DNA from: Bacillota bacterium
GTDB lineage: Bacteria > Bacillota > Clostridia > Lachnospirales > Lachnospiraceae
Reading direction: 5' to 3'
Assembly (NCBI GenBank): GCA_023420085.1
Contig: JAEZWQ010000047.1
Coordinates: forward strand, 36,052 to 100,051
Length of the DNA: 64,000 bases
In this document: piece by piece, positions 17,311 to 27,986 of the stretch
How the letters are laid out: each line of letters opens with the position of its first letter
How positions within the stretch are numbered: position 1 is the stretch's first letter
Position numbers and translations under genes: made by a program
The notes under the pieces: generated by a model
Seen by the model: only the letters and a program-made list of their open reading frames with translations
Told to the model about the DNA's origin: nothing
Database searches by the model: none

Positions 17311-19056
17311 ATGGCATTAGATAATATAACAATATACTCAATAACGGACTATTTAAATAAAACTTTGCTAAATGGTAGAATTACAAAGGTTAATCAACCA
17401 GATAAAGATCAAATTATACTTGTAATAAGAAATAATAATTCAAACTATAAACTTATTTTATCATCTAACACACAATATCCATTAGCATATATAGATAATT
17501 CAATTGTTAGAGAAAATCCTAATCAACCAACTAATTTTTGTATGATTCTTAGAAAATATATATCAAATGGGAGAATTATATCAATAAATCAAATTGATTA
17601 CGATAGAATAATTGAATTTACTATAACGCACTATGATGAGATGGGTGATTTACATAATTATAAATTAATTGCAGAATTCATGGGGAAGCACTCAAATATA
17701 ATTCTTATAAATAATAAAGATAGAATTTTAGACTCTATAAAACATGTTGATGCATCAACGAGTTCTTTAAGACAAATCTTTCCTGGGGCTAATTACTTTA
17801 TTGTTAATAAACAAAATAAAACTAATATTTTGGATATATCTTATGATGATTTTTTGAGTTATTTTGAAACATCAGAAATACTCACAAATAATATTGTAAA
17901 TCAATTTAATCTTGTTAGTCCTAAATTAGCTCAAGAAATATGTTATTTATCAGATATTGATAGTAATATTCCGTCTAATCAGTTAGATAATCAAATGGCT
18001 TTAAGACTATATGATTGTATTAAAGAAATAGTTAGTAAAATAACTAATAAGCATTTTACACCTACTATATATTTTAATAAGGAAGGTAAACCAATTGATT
18101 ATTCTGTTATAAGATATCTTAAAAATAGTGATTTATCAATAGAATCTTATGATAATATAAATACACTTCTAATTAATTATTATAAAAAAAGTATTGACTA
18201 TAAATATTTATACGATAAAACAACTAATATCAGAAATACTATTAGTACAAATATAAAAAGGGTTAGTAAAAAATTAAATATATGGGAAATTCAATTATCG
18301 GAATGTAAAAAAAAGGAAAAGTTTAAGTTATATGGTGAGCTTATACTTGCATATTCATATCTTGTTAATAAAGAAACAGATAAAATAAAGGTTATTGATT
18401 ACTATACTAATAAAGAAGTTGAAATACCAATTGAATCAAATCTAAGTGCTGCAAAAAACTCTCAAAAATATTATGCAAAGTATAATAAGCTAAAAAGAAC
18501 TGAAATCGTTACTAAAAAATTAATAGAAGAAGCTTATAAAGAACTTGAATATCTTCAATCTATAAATGATAGCATAAATTATATAAGCGATAATAATGAT
18601 ATTAATGAAATAGAATTAGAACTTAAAGAATCATCGTATTTAAAAGTAAAGAATAACAATCGTAACAAGAAAGTTCATAAATCTAAACCATATAAGTTCA
18701 TTGATATTGATGGAAACATATATTATGTAGGGAGAAATAATATCCAAAATGAAGAAGTTACATTTAAAATAGGTGACCAGAATGATTGGTGGTTTCATAT
18801 AAAAGATAAACCAGGATCACATGTAATTGTAAAAAATATAAATAATTTAGATGAATTTCCTGATGAAGTTTATATACGAGCTGCTCAACTTGCAGGATAT
18901 TATAGTCCTGACAGAAATTTAGATAAAGTTGAAATTGATTATATACAGAGAAAGTTTATAAAAAAACCTAAAAATGGACACATTGGTATGGTTATATATC
19001 ATACCAATTATTCAATAGTTGTTAAGCCATCAATAGAAAATCTTACTAAGGTATAA
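17311..19056 (+). CDS. rqcH: RqcH / NFACT family ribosome quality-control protein
   Basis: NFACT proteins bind obstructed 50S subunits carrying nascent chains and recruit tRNA-Ala to add alanine tails. The NFACT-N domain (1–200) includes the DR pair required for tailing in B. subtilis RqcH (YDRI, near residue 90). A central coiled coil lies near 290–400. The NFACT-R domain at the C-terminus has the tRNA-binding pattern WWFHIKDKPGSHVIV. At 581 residues it is full length. GAGAGGG precedes the ATG. It is monocistronic and closed by a strong terminator. Older annotation calls it fibronectin-binding protein A. Confidence 0.93.
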   Translation: MALDNITIYSITDYLNKTLLNGRITKVNQPDKDQIILVIRNNNSNYKLILSSNTQYPLAYIDNSIVRENPNQPTNFCMILRKYISNGRIISINQIDYDRIIEFTITHYDEMGDLHNYKLIAEFMGKHSNIILINNKDRILDSIKHVDASTSSLRQIFPGANYFIVNKQNKTNILDISYDDFLSYFETSEILTNNIVNQFNLVSPKLAQEICYLSDIDSNIPSNQLDNQMALRLYDCIKEIVSKITNKHFTPTIYFNKEGKPIDYSVIRYLKNSDLSIESYDNINTLLINYYKKSIDYKYLYDKTTNIRNTISTNIKRVSKKLNIWEIQLSECKKKEKFKLYGELILAYSYLVNKETDKIKVIDYYTNKEVEIPIESNLSAAKNSQKYYAKYNKLKRTEIVTKKLIEEAYKELEYLQSINDSINYISDNNDINEIELELKESSYLKVKNNNRNKKVHKSKPYKFIDIDGNIYYVGRNNIQNEEVTFKIGDQNDWWFHIKDKPGSHVIVKNINNLDEFPDEVYIRAAQLAGYYSPDRNLDKVEIDYIQRKFIKKPKNGHIGMVIYHTNYSIVVKPSIENLTKV

Positions 19057-19075
19057 ATTTTATTTTATATATATT

Positions 19076-19123
19076 CTGACTCCATTTAAATTGTTATATC
19101 AATTTAAATGGAGTCAGTTTTTT
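19076..19123 (+). terminator. Strong intrinsic terminator of rqcH
   Basis: A perfect 17-bp stem (19076–19092 with 19101–19117, 8-base loop) is followed by six T residues. It sits between convergent rqcH and the cohesin-like gene; the T run favours plus-strand function. Confidence 0.93.
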
Positions 19124-19141
19124 ATAAAAAGCTATTCAACT

Positions 19142-20236
19142 TTATTTATCAATATTTTCATTTTCTCTTCTTATAGGTCTAGCAACTCTTCTTTGATCGC
19201 CCTGCTCTCTTCTTAGCCTTCTAGCTTGCAGTGCTCTTCTTTCCTCTTCTGTAAGAGGTCTTCTAGGTCTTTGTGCTTGCCCATTTTCAGATGATCTTCT
19301 TAATCTTTCAGCTCTTGCACGTCTTTCAGCTTCAGTCAGTGGCCTTCTTACTGGCTGTCCAGTTCTTTGTTGTGGAACTCTTTGAGATGGAACTCTCTGT
19401 TGAGGATTTCTATTTACTGGCACCCTATTTGCATTATTAATTCTTTGTGCTTCATTTACTCTAGAATTTCTTTCTTCTTCAAGTGCTCTTTTCTTATTTT
19501 TCTTAGAAACAATAATATATTCAATTAAAAGAATTATAAGAATAAGTATTATAAAGCAAATTGCAATAAACAATATTTTTAACACCCAATCATTGTTAAG
19601 TTTATCAAAAAATTGACCAAAAAATCCTTTTTTCTCAACAGGTTTTGTTTGAGTTTCTGCTGATTTATTATTATCTTTATTGTTATTATTGTTATTAGTA
19701 TTGTTCTGATTGTTGTTATTACTGTTGTTATTGTTACTATTGTTATTATTTGTTGTCTGAGTTGTTTCTTTCTTAATACCAGCCTTAGTCTTTGCTGTCA
19801 TAGTTTTAAGTTCATCTGCTGTTGCTTTTGCATTTCTATCAACTATGAATATATCAGTAACTGACGCTTTTATATCAGACTCTCCTTCTGATTTTACCTT
19901 AAAAGTTATAACAACTCCATCATTCTTTAAGTCAGTATATTTAATTAATCCTGGCTTGCTAGTATCAACTGCTAGTGTATCCAAGCCACCAGTGATATTT
20001 TTTAGACCATCATCTACTAATTCTAAAATATTTGAATCATACTCTACATTAAAGTCTGCATTTGCTGTTAAATCATTAGACATAGATAATTTTACTTTAA
20101 TTTCATCATTAACAGCCTTAGCTTTTTCGGTGACTTCTATTTTCACCTTTGGTACATCTGCAGCCATTACAACAGTAGGTACCATAATTGCCATCATAAG
20201 CAGTGAAACCATAAGCTTTTTAAAAAACTTATTCAT
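19142..20236 (-). CDS. Secreted membrane-anchored cohesin-like protein with Arg-rich tail
   Basis: Residues 1–26 are a signal peptide (KK, hydrophobic core, VMAA). Residues about 28–140 form a cohesin-like beta-sandwich: KVKIEVTEKAKAVNDEIKVK, the FNVEYDSNILEL strand typical of cohesin domains, and GVVITFKVKSEG. An Asn-rich linker (about 161–190) follows, then one transmembrane helix (about 217–244). A strongly basic tail of 120 residues should be cytoplasmic and contains a duplicated unit (RRPLTEAERRARAERLRR at 297 and a near copy at 325). There is no LPXTG or dockerin. AGGAGG precedes the ATG. Function unknown; the domain call is by pattern and not proven. Confidence 0.75.
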   Translation of the reverse strand: MNKFFKKLMVSLLMMAIMVPTVVMAADVPKVKIEVTEKAKAVNDEIKVKLSMSNDLTANADFNVEYDSNILELVDDGLKNITGGLDTLAVDTSKPGLIKYTDLKNDGVVITFKVKSEGESDIKASVTDIFIVDRNAKATADELKTMTAKTKAGIKKETTQTTNNNNSNNNNSNNNNQNNTNNNNNNKDNNKSAETQTKPVEKKGFFGQFFDKLNNDWVLKILFIAICFIILILIILLIEYIIVSKKNKKRALEEERNSRVNEAQRINNANRVPVNRNPQQRVPSQRVPQQRTGQPVRRPLTEAERRARAERLRRSSENGQAQRPRRPLTEEERRALQARRLRREQGDQRRVARPIRRENENIDK

Positions 20237-20250
20237 ACTTACCTCCTAAA

Positions 20251-20541
20251 TTATAAAATTATATAAATAATGATATAAATAACACAAAGGACAATATTAA
20301 ATATTTTAGCCCTAAGACATCTACTAATATGTTCATCATCATTTTCTCTAGCCATATTGCTCAAAATTATACCAAATATTGATAAAATAAAACCTGCCAT
20401 ACAAATGCCAGATATCATCAATCCAATATTGAGATTAAACACATTCAATGCTATAGAAAAAATAAGAATAAAAGAACTAACATAAGCCATTTTTAATGAT
20501 AACTTACTCAATCTATCATCAGTAGAAATATCTATATGCAT
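20251..20541 (-). CDS. Small three-helix membrane protein
   Basis: A protein of 96 residues with three hydrophobic segments (about 18–38, 43–63 and 80–96) separated by a short charged loop (MARENDDEHISRCLRAK). I place the start at the ATG at 20541, preceded by GTGAGGTG. An upstream GTG at 20553 is part of that Shine-Dalgarno. It resembles generic DUF4190-like membrane proteins but the match is weak. It directly precedes the cohesin-like gene (14-base gap), so the two may act together at the membrane. Confidence 0.7.
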   Translation of the reverse strand: MHIDISTDDRLSKLSLKMAYVSSFILIFSIALNVFNLNIGLMISGICMAGFILSIFGIILSNMARENDDEHISRCLRAKIFNIVLCVIYIIIYIIL

Positions 20542-20564
20542 ATCACACCTCACTATTCATCAAC

Positions 20565-20593
20565 ATCTTATCATAAAGGTCTAAATATATCAA
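20565..20593 (-). promoter_or_regulatory. Promoter for the small membrane protein/cohesin-like operon
   Basis: On the minus strand TTGATA (20588–20593), 17 bases, TAAGAT (20565–20570). It is back-to-back with the ychF promoter only 5 bases away, so the two may compete. Confidence 0.5.
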
Positions 20594-20598
20594 GTATA

Positions 20599-20627
20599 TA
20601 GACAATTATAACTGCTCATGATAAAAT
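20599..20627 (+). promoter_or_regulatory. Promoter for ychF
   Basis: TAGACA (20599–20604), 17 bases, TAAAAT (20622–20627). A TATAAT at 20657 lies closer to the start but lacks a good −35. Confidence 0.45.
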
Positions 20628-20675
20628 ATTTATTATTTACATATGAAAGGAACAGGTATAATACCTAGGTAATAT

Positions 20676-21770
<1,095 letters not shown>

Positions 21771-21778
21771 GGAGTAAT

Positions 21779-23980
21779 ATGAATTTTACTAATCAAAATA
21801 TTGGTAATATTGAAAATAGATATAAACGTACCTCTACATACATTTCTAAAAAACTTAAAACAACTATATTTAGAATTTTTATTATACTATCAATTTATTT
21901 AGTTGTATTATTAGGTGCGTTAGGATTGGGAACAATTAAAGGAATTATTGATAATGCACCTAACGTTGATAATATCAATATTACCCCTCAAGCATTCCTT
22001 ACGACAATTTATGATTCAGATAATAATGAGATACAAAGACTTGTACAACATGGTAGTAATAGAATATTTGTTCCATTTGAAAATATTCCTAAACATGTGC
22101 AAGATGCTTTTATTGCAATTGAAGACAAGCGTTTTAGACAACATCATGGAATTGATCCTGAAGGTATAGCGCGTGCATTTATTAAGGGTCTACGAAGAGG
22201 AAGCTTTAATGAAGGTGCATCTACTCTTACTCAGCAAGTAATAAAAAACTCTGTTTTTAATGGTGGAAATGAGGTAAGTTTTCTACAAAAATTAAGAAGA
22301 AAAATTCAAGAACAATTTCTTGCAATAGAGGTAGAAAAGCGTTTAAATAAGGATCAAATAATTGAAGGGTATTTAAATACTATAAATCTTGGGTATAACT
22401 CCTTAGGAATACAAACTGCATCAAAAAGATATTTCAATAAAGATGTTAGGGATTTGACAGTTTCAGAAGCTACTGTTCTTGCTGCTATTCCTCAAAACCC
22501 AACATTATTAAATCCTATTTCTGGTCAAGAACGAAACAAATCTAGAAGAGAAACTATACTTAAGTATATGTTAGATGATGGATTTATTGATAAGCAACAA
22601 TATGAAGAAGCTTTAGCTGACGATGTTTATACAAGAATAGTTGTGGAAAATGCCAATGCTGATATATATGATTTTTCTTATTTCACTGATGCCCTTGTTG
22701 GAGATTTAGTAAATGATATGATCCAAAAATTGGGTTATTCAAGAAATGAAGCATATAATAAGATATTTAGTGGTGGCTTAAAAATTTATTCAACACAGGA
22801 TACAAGAATACAAAAAATAGCCGATGAAGAAATCAATAGTCCTTCTATCCCAGTCGATGGATATACTATTACTTATAGGCTCACTATTACTAATGAAAAT
22901 GGTGAAACAGTTAATCTTTCAGATCTAAATATAACTAGAATGCTTAGAGAGGAAACTGGAAATCCAGAATATACAATATTAGTTAAAAATGAGGCTGAGG
23001 CAAGAGCTCTTATAGATAAATATAAAGCAACTTTAGGAACATATCAGGAAGTAGCAGAAAAACTAATTTTAAATCCACAGCCACAGTTGTCATTTACAGT
23101 TATGGATTCACATAATGGAGAAGTTAAGGCAATTGTAGGTGGTAGAGGTGAAAAAGACGGAGCATTGACTCTTAATAGAGCAACTGGTCTTTATAGGCAG
23201 CCTGGATCAACGATAAAACCATTACTTGATTATGCTCCTGGTATAGACCTAGGATATTTTAATAAATCTACAACTTTTATAGACGAACCTTATAAATATT
23301 CTAATGGTGTTGAAGTTAATACTGTTTGGGGAAGGTTTTTTGGAGAGGTAGATATGACTAAGGCATTATGTTATTCCCTTAACGTTCCAGCCATTAAAGC
23401 TTTAAAGAAAGTAACTCCTGAAGTAGGTCTTTCATATTTAAGAAAGATGAATTTTGACCATATACTATATGAAACAAATGAACAAGGTTTAACTGATGTA
23501 CATTTAGCATCTGCACTTGGAGGTTTTACATATGGTGTAACTAATCTACAATTAACATCTGCATATTCATCTTTTGCAAATAATGGACTTTATACAAAGC
23601 CAAGACTTTATACAAAGGTTCTTGACTCTAATGGTGATATTTTGCTTGAAAATAGACCTGAATCTATTCAAGTATATAAAAAACGTGTTGCAACTGACAT
23701 TACTGATATTTTATCTCAATTACCTAAGATTTATATTAAAGGTGTATATGGTGAACAATTTGATGAAGATACAACGCAAGTTGCAGCAAAAACTGGTACT
23801 ACTAATGATTTTATGGATTCTTGGATGGCAGGTTATTCTGCATACTATTCTGCTTCTATCTGGATGGGATATGACAACTTTGATAAAAGTGTCCAAGATA
23901 AATATCAGTTCATTACATGGAATAAAATAATGTCAAGAGTTCATCAAGGAAATAAATATAAAAAAATATATGGTAACTAG
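21779..23980 (+). CDS. Class A penicillin-binding protein (PBP1A-like)
   Basis: This bifunctional peptidoglycan glycosyltransferase/transpeptidase has one N-terminal transmembrane helix (about 30–52). The GT51 motifs are EDKRFRQHHGID and GASTLTQQVIKN. Transpeptidase motifs are STIK (in PGSTIKP), SLN and KTGTT, in correct order. At 733 residues it is near the short end of the class, with no long C-terminal repeat tail. GGAG lies between the ychF stop and the ATG. Confidence 0.94.
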   Translation: MNFTNQNIGNIENRYKRTSTYISKKLKTTIFRIFIILSIYLVVLLGALGLGTIKGIIDNAPNVDNINITPQAFLTTIYDSDNNEIQRLVQHGSNRIFVPFENIPKHVQDAFIAIEDKRFRQHHGIDPEGIARAFIKGLRRGSFNEGASTLTQQVIKNSVFNGGNEVSFLQKLRRKIQEQFLAIEVEKRLNKDQIIEGYLNTINLGYNSLGIQTASKRYFNKDVRDLTVSEATVLAAIPQNPTLLNPISGQERNKSRRETILKYMLDDGFIDKQQYEEALADDVYTRIVVENANADIYDFSYFTDALVGDLVNDMIQKLGYSRNEAYNKIFSGGLKIYSTQDTRIQKIADEEINSPSIPVDGYTITYRLTITNENGETVNLSDLNITRMLREETGNPEYTILVKNEAEARALIDKYKATLGTYQEVAEKLILNPQPQLSFTVMDSHNGEVKAIVGGRGEKDGALTLNRATGLYRQPGSTIKPLLDYAPGIDLGYFNKSTTFIDEPYKYSNGVEVNTVWGRFFGEVDMTKALCYSLNVPAIKALKKVTPEVGLSYLRKMNFDHILYETNEQGLTDVHLASALGGFTYGVTNLQLTSAYSSFANNGLYTKPRLYTKVLDSNGDILLENRPESIQVYKKRVATDITDILSQLPKIYIKGVYGEQFDEDTTQVAAKTGTTNDFMDSWMAGYSAYYSASIWMGYDNFDKSVQDKYQFITWNKIMSRVHQGNKYKKIYGN

Positions 23981-24350
23981 AACAAGACGAATGGATATAT
24001 TACTATTGGTGATTATAATTATAATCGCCATAGTAATATTCATTTTTTATAAAATAAATTTAAAAGAAGGTAACACAGTTGTTGTAATATATAATGATAA
24101 CATTATATACACTCATAGCCTATCTGAAGATACCGAGAAAATAATCACTACTGAATTAGGTATGAATGAATTAAGAATAAAAGATGGGAAGGTTTCTGTA
24201 ATTGAGGCTAACTGCCCAGATAAGTTATGTATATATCAAAAATCAATAGATAAAGTTGGAGAGAACATTGTATGTCTGCCACACAAATTAATTGTGAAGA
24301 TTACCAATGCAAATAATTCAGAGAGTGAGGTTGATTCAATTTCAAATTAA
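23970..24350 (+). CDS. NusG domain II-containing membrane-anchored protein
   Basis: An N-terminal transmembrane helix (about 9–27) is followed by an extracytoplasmic NusG domain II-like fold. It carries the diagnostic pattern CPDKLCIYQKSI...CLPHKLIV, with three cysteines. Such 120–130-residue proteins commonly sit next to Gx transporter/HepS-I genes in Firmicutes, as here. Function is not established. The start overlaps the PBP stop by 11 bases. Confidence 0.85.
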   Translation: MVTRTRRMDILLLVIIIIIAIVIFIFYKINLKEGNTVVVIYNDNIIYTHSLSEDTEKIITTELGMNELRIKDGKVSVIEANCPDKLCIYQKSIDKVGENIVCLPHKLIVKITNANNSESEVDSISN

Positions 24351-24351
24351 T

Positions 24352-24846
24352 ATGACAAATAAAATTTCTAGATTAGGCTTATTATTGGCCCTTGCATTTA
24401 TTCTTAGTTATTTAGAATCATTAATTCCAATAACATTGGCTATTCCAGGAATAAAACTAGGATTAGCTAATATAGTACTTGTATATATTCTTATAAAATA
24501 TGGATTTAGTGAAGCCATACTTATAGCAACTGTGAGAAATTTATTAGTTGCAGTAACTTTTGGAAATTTTTCATTATTTATATATACAATGGCTGGTTCA
24601 TTTTTAAGTATTATATTTATGACGCTATTAAAAAATATCAAATTTAATAAAAAACAAGTTTTTGGAATTACTGGTATTTCTTTAATAGGTGGCGTTATGC
24701 ACAATGTAGGGCAAATAATCGTTGCCATTTTAACAATTTCCAATATAAATTTACTCTACTACCTTCCTATTTTGGTTCTAGCTGGAGCTATAACAGGGTT
24801 TATCATAGGATTAATTGTAGAACAAGTTATAAAATATAAATATTAA
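24352..24846 (+). CDS. Gx transporter family protein (HepS component I-like)
   Basis: This polytopic membrane protein of about 164 residues has the pattern LLALAFILSYLESLIPI, IPGIKLGLANIVLVYIL and the GGVMHNVGQIIVA segment, typical of proteins annotated as heptaprenyl diphosphate synthase component I or Gx transporter. These resemble ECF S-components. I chose ATG 24352 because the family starts here and it lies 1 base after the NusG-II stop (reinitiation). An in-frame ATG at 24307 exists, but neither has a good Shine-Dalgarno. Confidence 0.8.
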   Translation: MTNKISRLGLLLALAFILSYLESLIPITLAIPGIKLGLANIVLVYILIKYGFSEAILIATVRNLLVAVTFGNFSLFIYTMAGSFLSIIFMTLLKNIKFNKKQVFGITGISLIGGVMHNVGQIIVAILTISNINLLYYLPILVLAGAITGFIIGLIVEQVIKYKY

Positions 24847-24858
24847 GGACGGTTAATT

Positions 24859-25863
24859 ATGAAGACAACAATACCTAAAAATTACGAATCGAAACTTTCA
24901 ATTTATGATACACAAAGAGCTATTGTTTTATTAAGAAATACTTTTGAGAGTGAGTTAATATCATCATTAAATCTATTAAGAGTTTCTGCTCCTCTTTTTG
25001 TTTCAGAAGAAAGCGGAATAAATGATAACTTGAACGGATATGAACGTCCTGTAGATTTCGATATTCCTGATCTGAAAAAAAATGCGCAGGTTGTTCATTC
25101 ACTAGCTAAATGGAAGAGACAAGCTCTTTTTGATTATGATTTTTGGCCAGGTAAAGGCTTATACACTAATATGAATGCTATAAGAAGAGATGAAGAACTT
25201 GATAACCTTCATTCAATTTATGTGGATCAATGGGATTGGGAAGCTATATTAAAAAATGGGTGTAGAAATATAGATACACTAAAAGAATATGTTGAAAAAA
25301 TTGTTAATGCTGTATATAAAACAAATGAAATTATAAAAAAAGCATATCCTGAATTAAATACAAATATTGAAAAGAATATATTCTTTATAACTACTCAAGA
25401 GCTTGAAGATATGTATCCTAATTTAACACCAAAGGAAAGAGAAAATGCTATTACAAAGCAGTATAAAACAGTATGTCTAATGCAAATAGGTGATGAATTA
25501 AAATCAGGTATAAAGCATGATGGAAGATCACCTGATTATGATGACTGGAAGTTAAATTGTGATATATTGTTCTGGCATGATATTTTAGGTATAGCATTTG
25601 AAATATCTTCTATGGGTATACGTGTTGATGCTCAATCACTTGATTATCAACTAAATAAGGCTGGTATGAATGATAGAAGAAAATATAAATTTCACCAAGA
25701 TATATTGAATAATGTATTACCTCTTACAATTGGTGGAGGTATTGGTCAATCAAGACTTTGTATGCTTCTACTTGGTAAAGCACATATTGGAGAAGTACAA
25801 TCTTCTATTTGGGATGATGAAACTCGTAGAGAATGTAAAAATAATAATATAATTTTATTATAG
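24859..25863 (+). CDS. asnA: Aspartate--ammonia ligase
   Basis: AsnA makes asparagine from aspartate, ammonia and ATP and is related to class II tRNA synthetases. Family motifs are IKHDGRSPDYDDW, FEISSMGIRVD and the C-terminal GGGIGQSRLCMLLLGKAHIGE. The 334 residues match the family. It lies 12 bases after the Gx transporter and 8 before glnN, making an ammonia-assimilation pair. Confidence 0.97.
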   Translation: MKTTIPKNYESKLSIYDTQRAIVLLRNTFESELISSLNLLRVSAPLFVSEESGINDNLNGYERPVDFDIPDLKKNAQVVHSLAKWKRQALFDYDFWPGKGLYTNMNAIRRDEELDNLHSIYVDQWDWEAILKNGCRNIDTLKEYVEKIVNAVYKTNEIIKKAYPELNTNIEKNIFFITTQELEDMYPNLTPKERENAITKQYKTVCLMQIGDELKSGIKHDGRSPDYDDWKLNCDILFWHDILGIAFEISSMGIRVDAQSLDYQLNKAGMNDRRKYKFHQDILNNVLPLTIGGGIGQSRLCMLLLGKAHIGEVQSSIWDDETRRECKNNNIILL

Positions 25864-25871
25864 AGGTAGAT

Positions 25872-27986
25872 ATGAATAATGTTACAAAGTTATTTGGCAG
25901 TAAAGTATTTAATGAACAGGTAATGAAAGAAAGACTGCCAAAAGAGACTTATAAAGCTCTAAAAAGAACAATTGAAAATGGATCTGCACTAGAAAGAGGC
26001 ATTGCTAATATAGTGGCAAATGCGATGAAGGATTGGGCAATTGAGCATGGTGCCACACATTTTACACATTGGTTCTTCCCTTTAACAGGAACTACTGCTG
26101 AAAAACATGAAAGTTTTATCTCTCCTACTGATGGAGGGGGTGTAATAATGGAATTTTCTGGTAAAGAACTTGTTAAAGGTGAACCAGATGCATCAAGTTT
26201 TCCATCTGGTGGACTTAGATCAACTTTTGAAGCCAGGGGATATACTACTTGGGATCCATCAAGTTATGCGTTTATCAAGAATAATACTTTATATATACCT
26301 TCAGCTTTTTATTCATACATGGGTGAGGCACTTGATTCAAAGACACCTCTTTTACGCTCCAATCAATTAGTATGCTCAAAAAGTTTAAAGCTTTTACATC
26401 TACTTGGACATACTGATGTAAATAATGTTTTTACAACTATCGGAGTTGAGCAAGAGTATTTTTTAATTGATAAAAAAATCTTTAATAGGCGAAGGGATCT
26501 TAAATTTTGTAATAGAACATTATTCGGGAATCGACCTCCCAAAGGTCAAGAATTAGATGATCATTACCTAGGCATAATTAATCCACGTGTTAAAGAATTT
26601 ATGCATGAACTTGATGAAAGGTTATGGGAGCTAGGAATATATGCTAAAACTGAACATAATGAAGCGGCACCATCTCAATATGAATTAGCTCCAATTTATA
26701 CTACTACTAATCTTGCAGTAGATCATAACCAACTAACAATGGAACTAATGAAAACTACTGCAGATAAACATGGACTTGTATGTATTTTACATGAAAAGCC
26801 ATTTGCAGGATTAAATGGTAGTGGTAAACACAACAATTGGTCTATTGCTACTAATACAGGAATCAATCTATTAGAGGCTGGTAAGAATCCATATGACAAT
26901 AAAATTTTCTTACTATTTTTAGCTGCTATAGTAAAAGGTGTTGATGAATATCAAGATCTTATACGAATTTCTGTATCTACTGCAACAAATGACGAACGCC
27001 TTGGAGGCTTTGAAGCACCACCTAGTATAATTTCAATTTTTATAGGTACTGATTTACAAGAAGTTGTCGATAGCATTATCAATGATAGACCAATTTCACC
27101 AATAACAGCAAAGGCTCTTGAAGGTGGTGTATGTAGTCTACCTACGTTCATGCAAGATACCACTGATAGAAATAGAACCTCTCCATTTGCTTATACTGGT
27201 AATAAATTCGAGTTTAGAATGCCTGGATCATCTTTAACTATTGCTGAACCAAATATAGTTATTAATACAATTGTAGCTGAATCATTAACTTATTTTATTG
27301 ACTATATTGAAAAAAATGGAAATGATTCAAGTGTTATAGATAATTTAATCAGAGAAACTTTTAAGGCTCATCAACGCATATTGTTTAATGGTAACAATTA
27401 TTCCAAAGAATGGATAGATGAGGCTCTAAAGCGTGGGCTTTCATTTAATAAAACTACTCCTGATGCTCTATCTCATTTTCTTGATAGTAAGAATATTGAA
27501 TTATTTACTAAACATAATATATTTAATAGTATTGAAATGAGATCAAGATATATAATTTTACTTGAAGATTATTCTAAAAAAAGAAGAATTGAAGCTCACA
27601 CATTATTAGATATGATAAAGAAAGATATAATTCCTTCAATAATTGCATATAGTCAAGAAATATCTAACCTAATCATATCAAAATTGAATATTGATCCAAG
27701 TATGTGTGTTAATTCTGATAAATCTTTACTTATTAACTTATCAGAACTACAGGATCTACTTTATAAGAATATGAATGAACTTCAAGAAATAGTAAATGAT
27801 GCAGAAAAAATTTCTGACAAGCAAGAACAAGCTAATTATTATTCTGATACGGTCACCATAAAAATGTTGATAATACGTAACTTAATAGATGAAATTGAAT
27901 TAATTGTATCAAATAAATATTGGCCTTATCCTAGATATGATAAAATTTTATATAGTTTGGAGGATGAAGATGGATCTATATATTAG
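25872..27986 (+). CDS. glnN: Glutamine synthetase type III
   Basis: ATP-dependent glutamine synthesis from glutamate and ammonia by the large GSIII class (704 residues, as expected). Typical GSIII sequences are seen: HWFFPLTGTTAEKHESF, GGGVIMEFSGKEL, VEQEYFLID (metal glutamates), NEAAPSQYELAP, GLNGSGKHNNWS and the C-terminal KFEFRMPGSS. GAGGTAG precedes the ATG. No glutamine riboswitch or GlnR-like site was visible nearby. Confidence 0.97.
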   Translation: MNNVTKLFGSKVFNEQVMKERLPKETYKALKRTIENGSALERGIANIVANAMKDWAIEHGATHFTHWFFPLTGTTAEKHESFISPTDGGGVIMEFSGKELVKGEPDASSFPSGGLRSTFEARGYTTWDPSSYAFIKNNTLYIPSAFYSYMGEALDSKTPLLRSNQLVCSKSLKLLHLLGHTDVNNVFTTIGVEQEYFLIDKKIFNRRRDLKFCNRTLFGNRPPKGQELDDHYLGIINPRVKEFMHELDERLWELGIYAKTEHNEAAPSQYELAPIYTTTNLAVDHNQLTMELMKTTADKHGLVCILHEKPFAGLNGSGKHNNWSIATNTGINLLEAGKNPYDNKIFLLFLAAIVKGVDEYQDLIRISVSTATNDERLGGFEAPPSIISIFIGTDLQEVVDSIINDRPISPITAKALEGGVCSLPTFMQDTTDRNRTSPFAYTGNKFEFRMPGSSLTIAEPNIVINTIVAESLTYFIDYIEKNGNDSSVIDNLIRETFKAHQRILFNGNNYSKEWIDEALKRGLSFNKTTPDALSHFLDSKNIELFTKHNIFNSIEMRSRYIILLEDYSKKRRIEAHTLLDMIKKDIIPSIIAYSQEISNLIISKLNIDPSMCVNSDKSLLINLSELQDLLYKNMNELQEIVNDAEKISDKQEQANYYSDTVTIKMLIIRNLIDEIELIVSNKYWPYPRYDKILYSLEDEDGSIY

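Noticed and set aside
19676..19760. Dense trinucleotide repeat resembling a repeat array
   Set aside because: It encodes the Asn-rich linker of the cohesin-like protein in frame; no spacers or conserved repeat unit, so not a CRISPR or regulatory array.
19142..20236. Cohesin-like protein as the sortase B substrate
   Set aside because: It has no NPQTN/LPXTG-like signal, and its transmembrane helix is followed by 120 residues rather than a short basic tail.
24352..24866. T-box or amino-acid riboswitch before asnA
   Set aside because: Only 12 bases separate it from the upstream gene and no specifier or T-box sequence is present.
27904..27969. Longer start for the lactonase
   Set aside because: It would lie deep in glnN with no Shine-Dalgarno; GGAGG fits ATG 27970.
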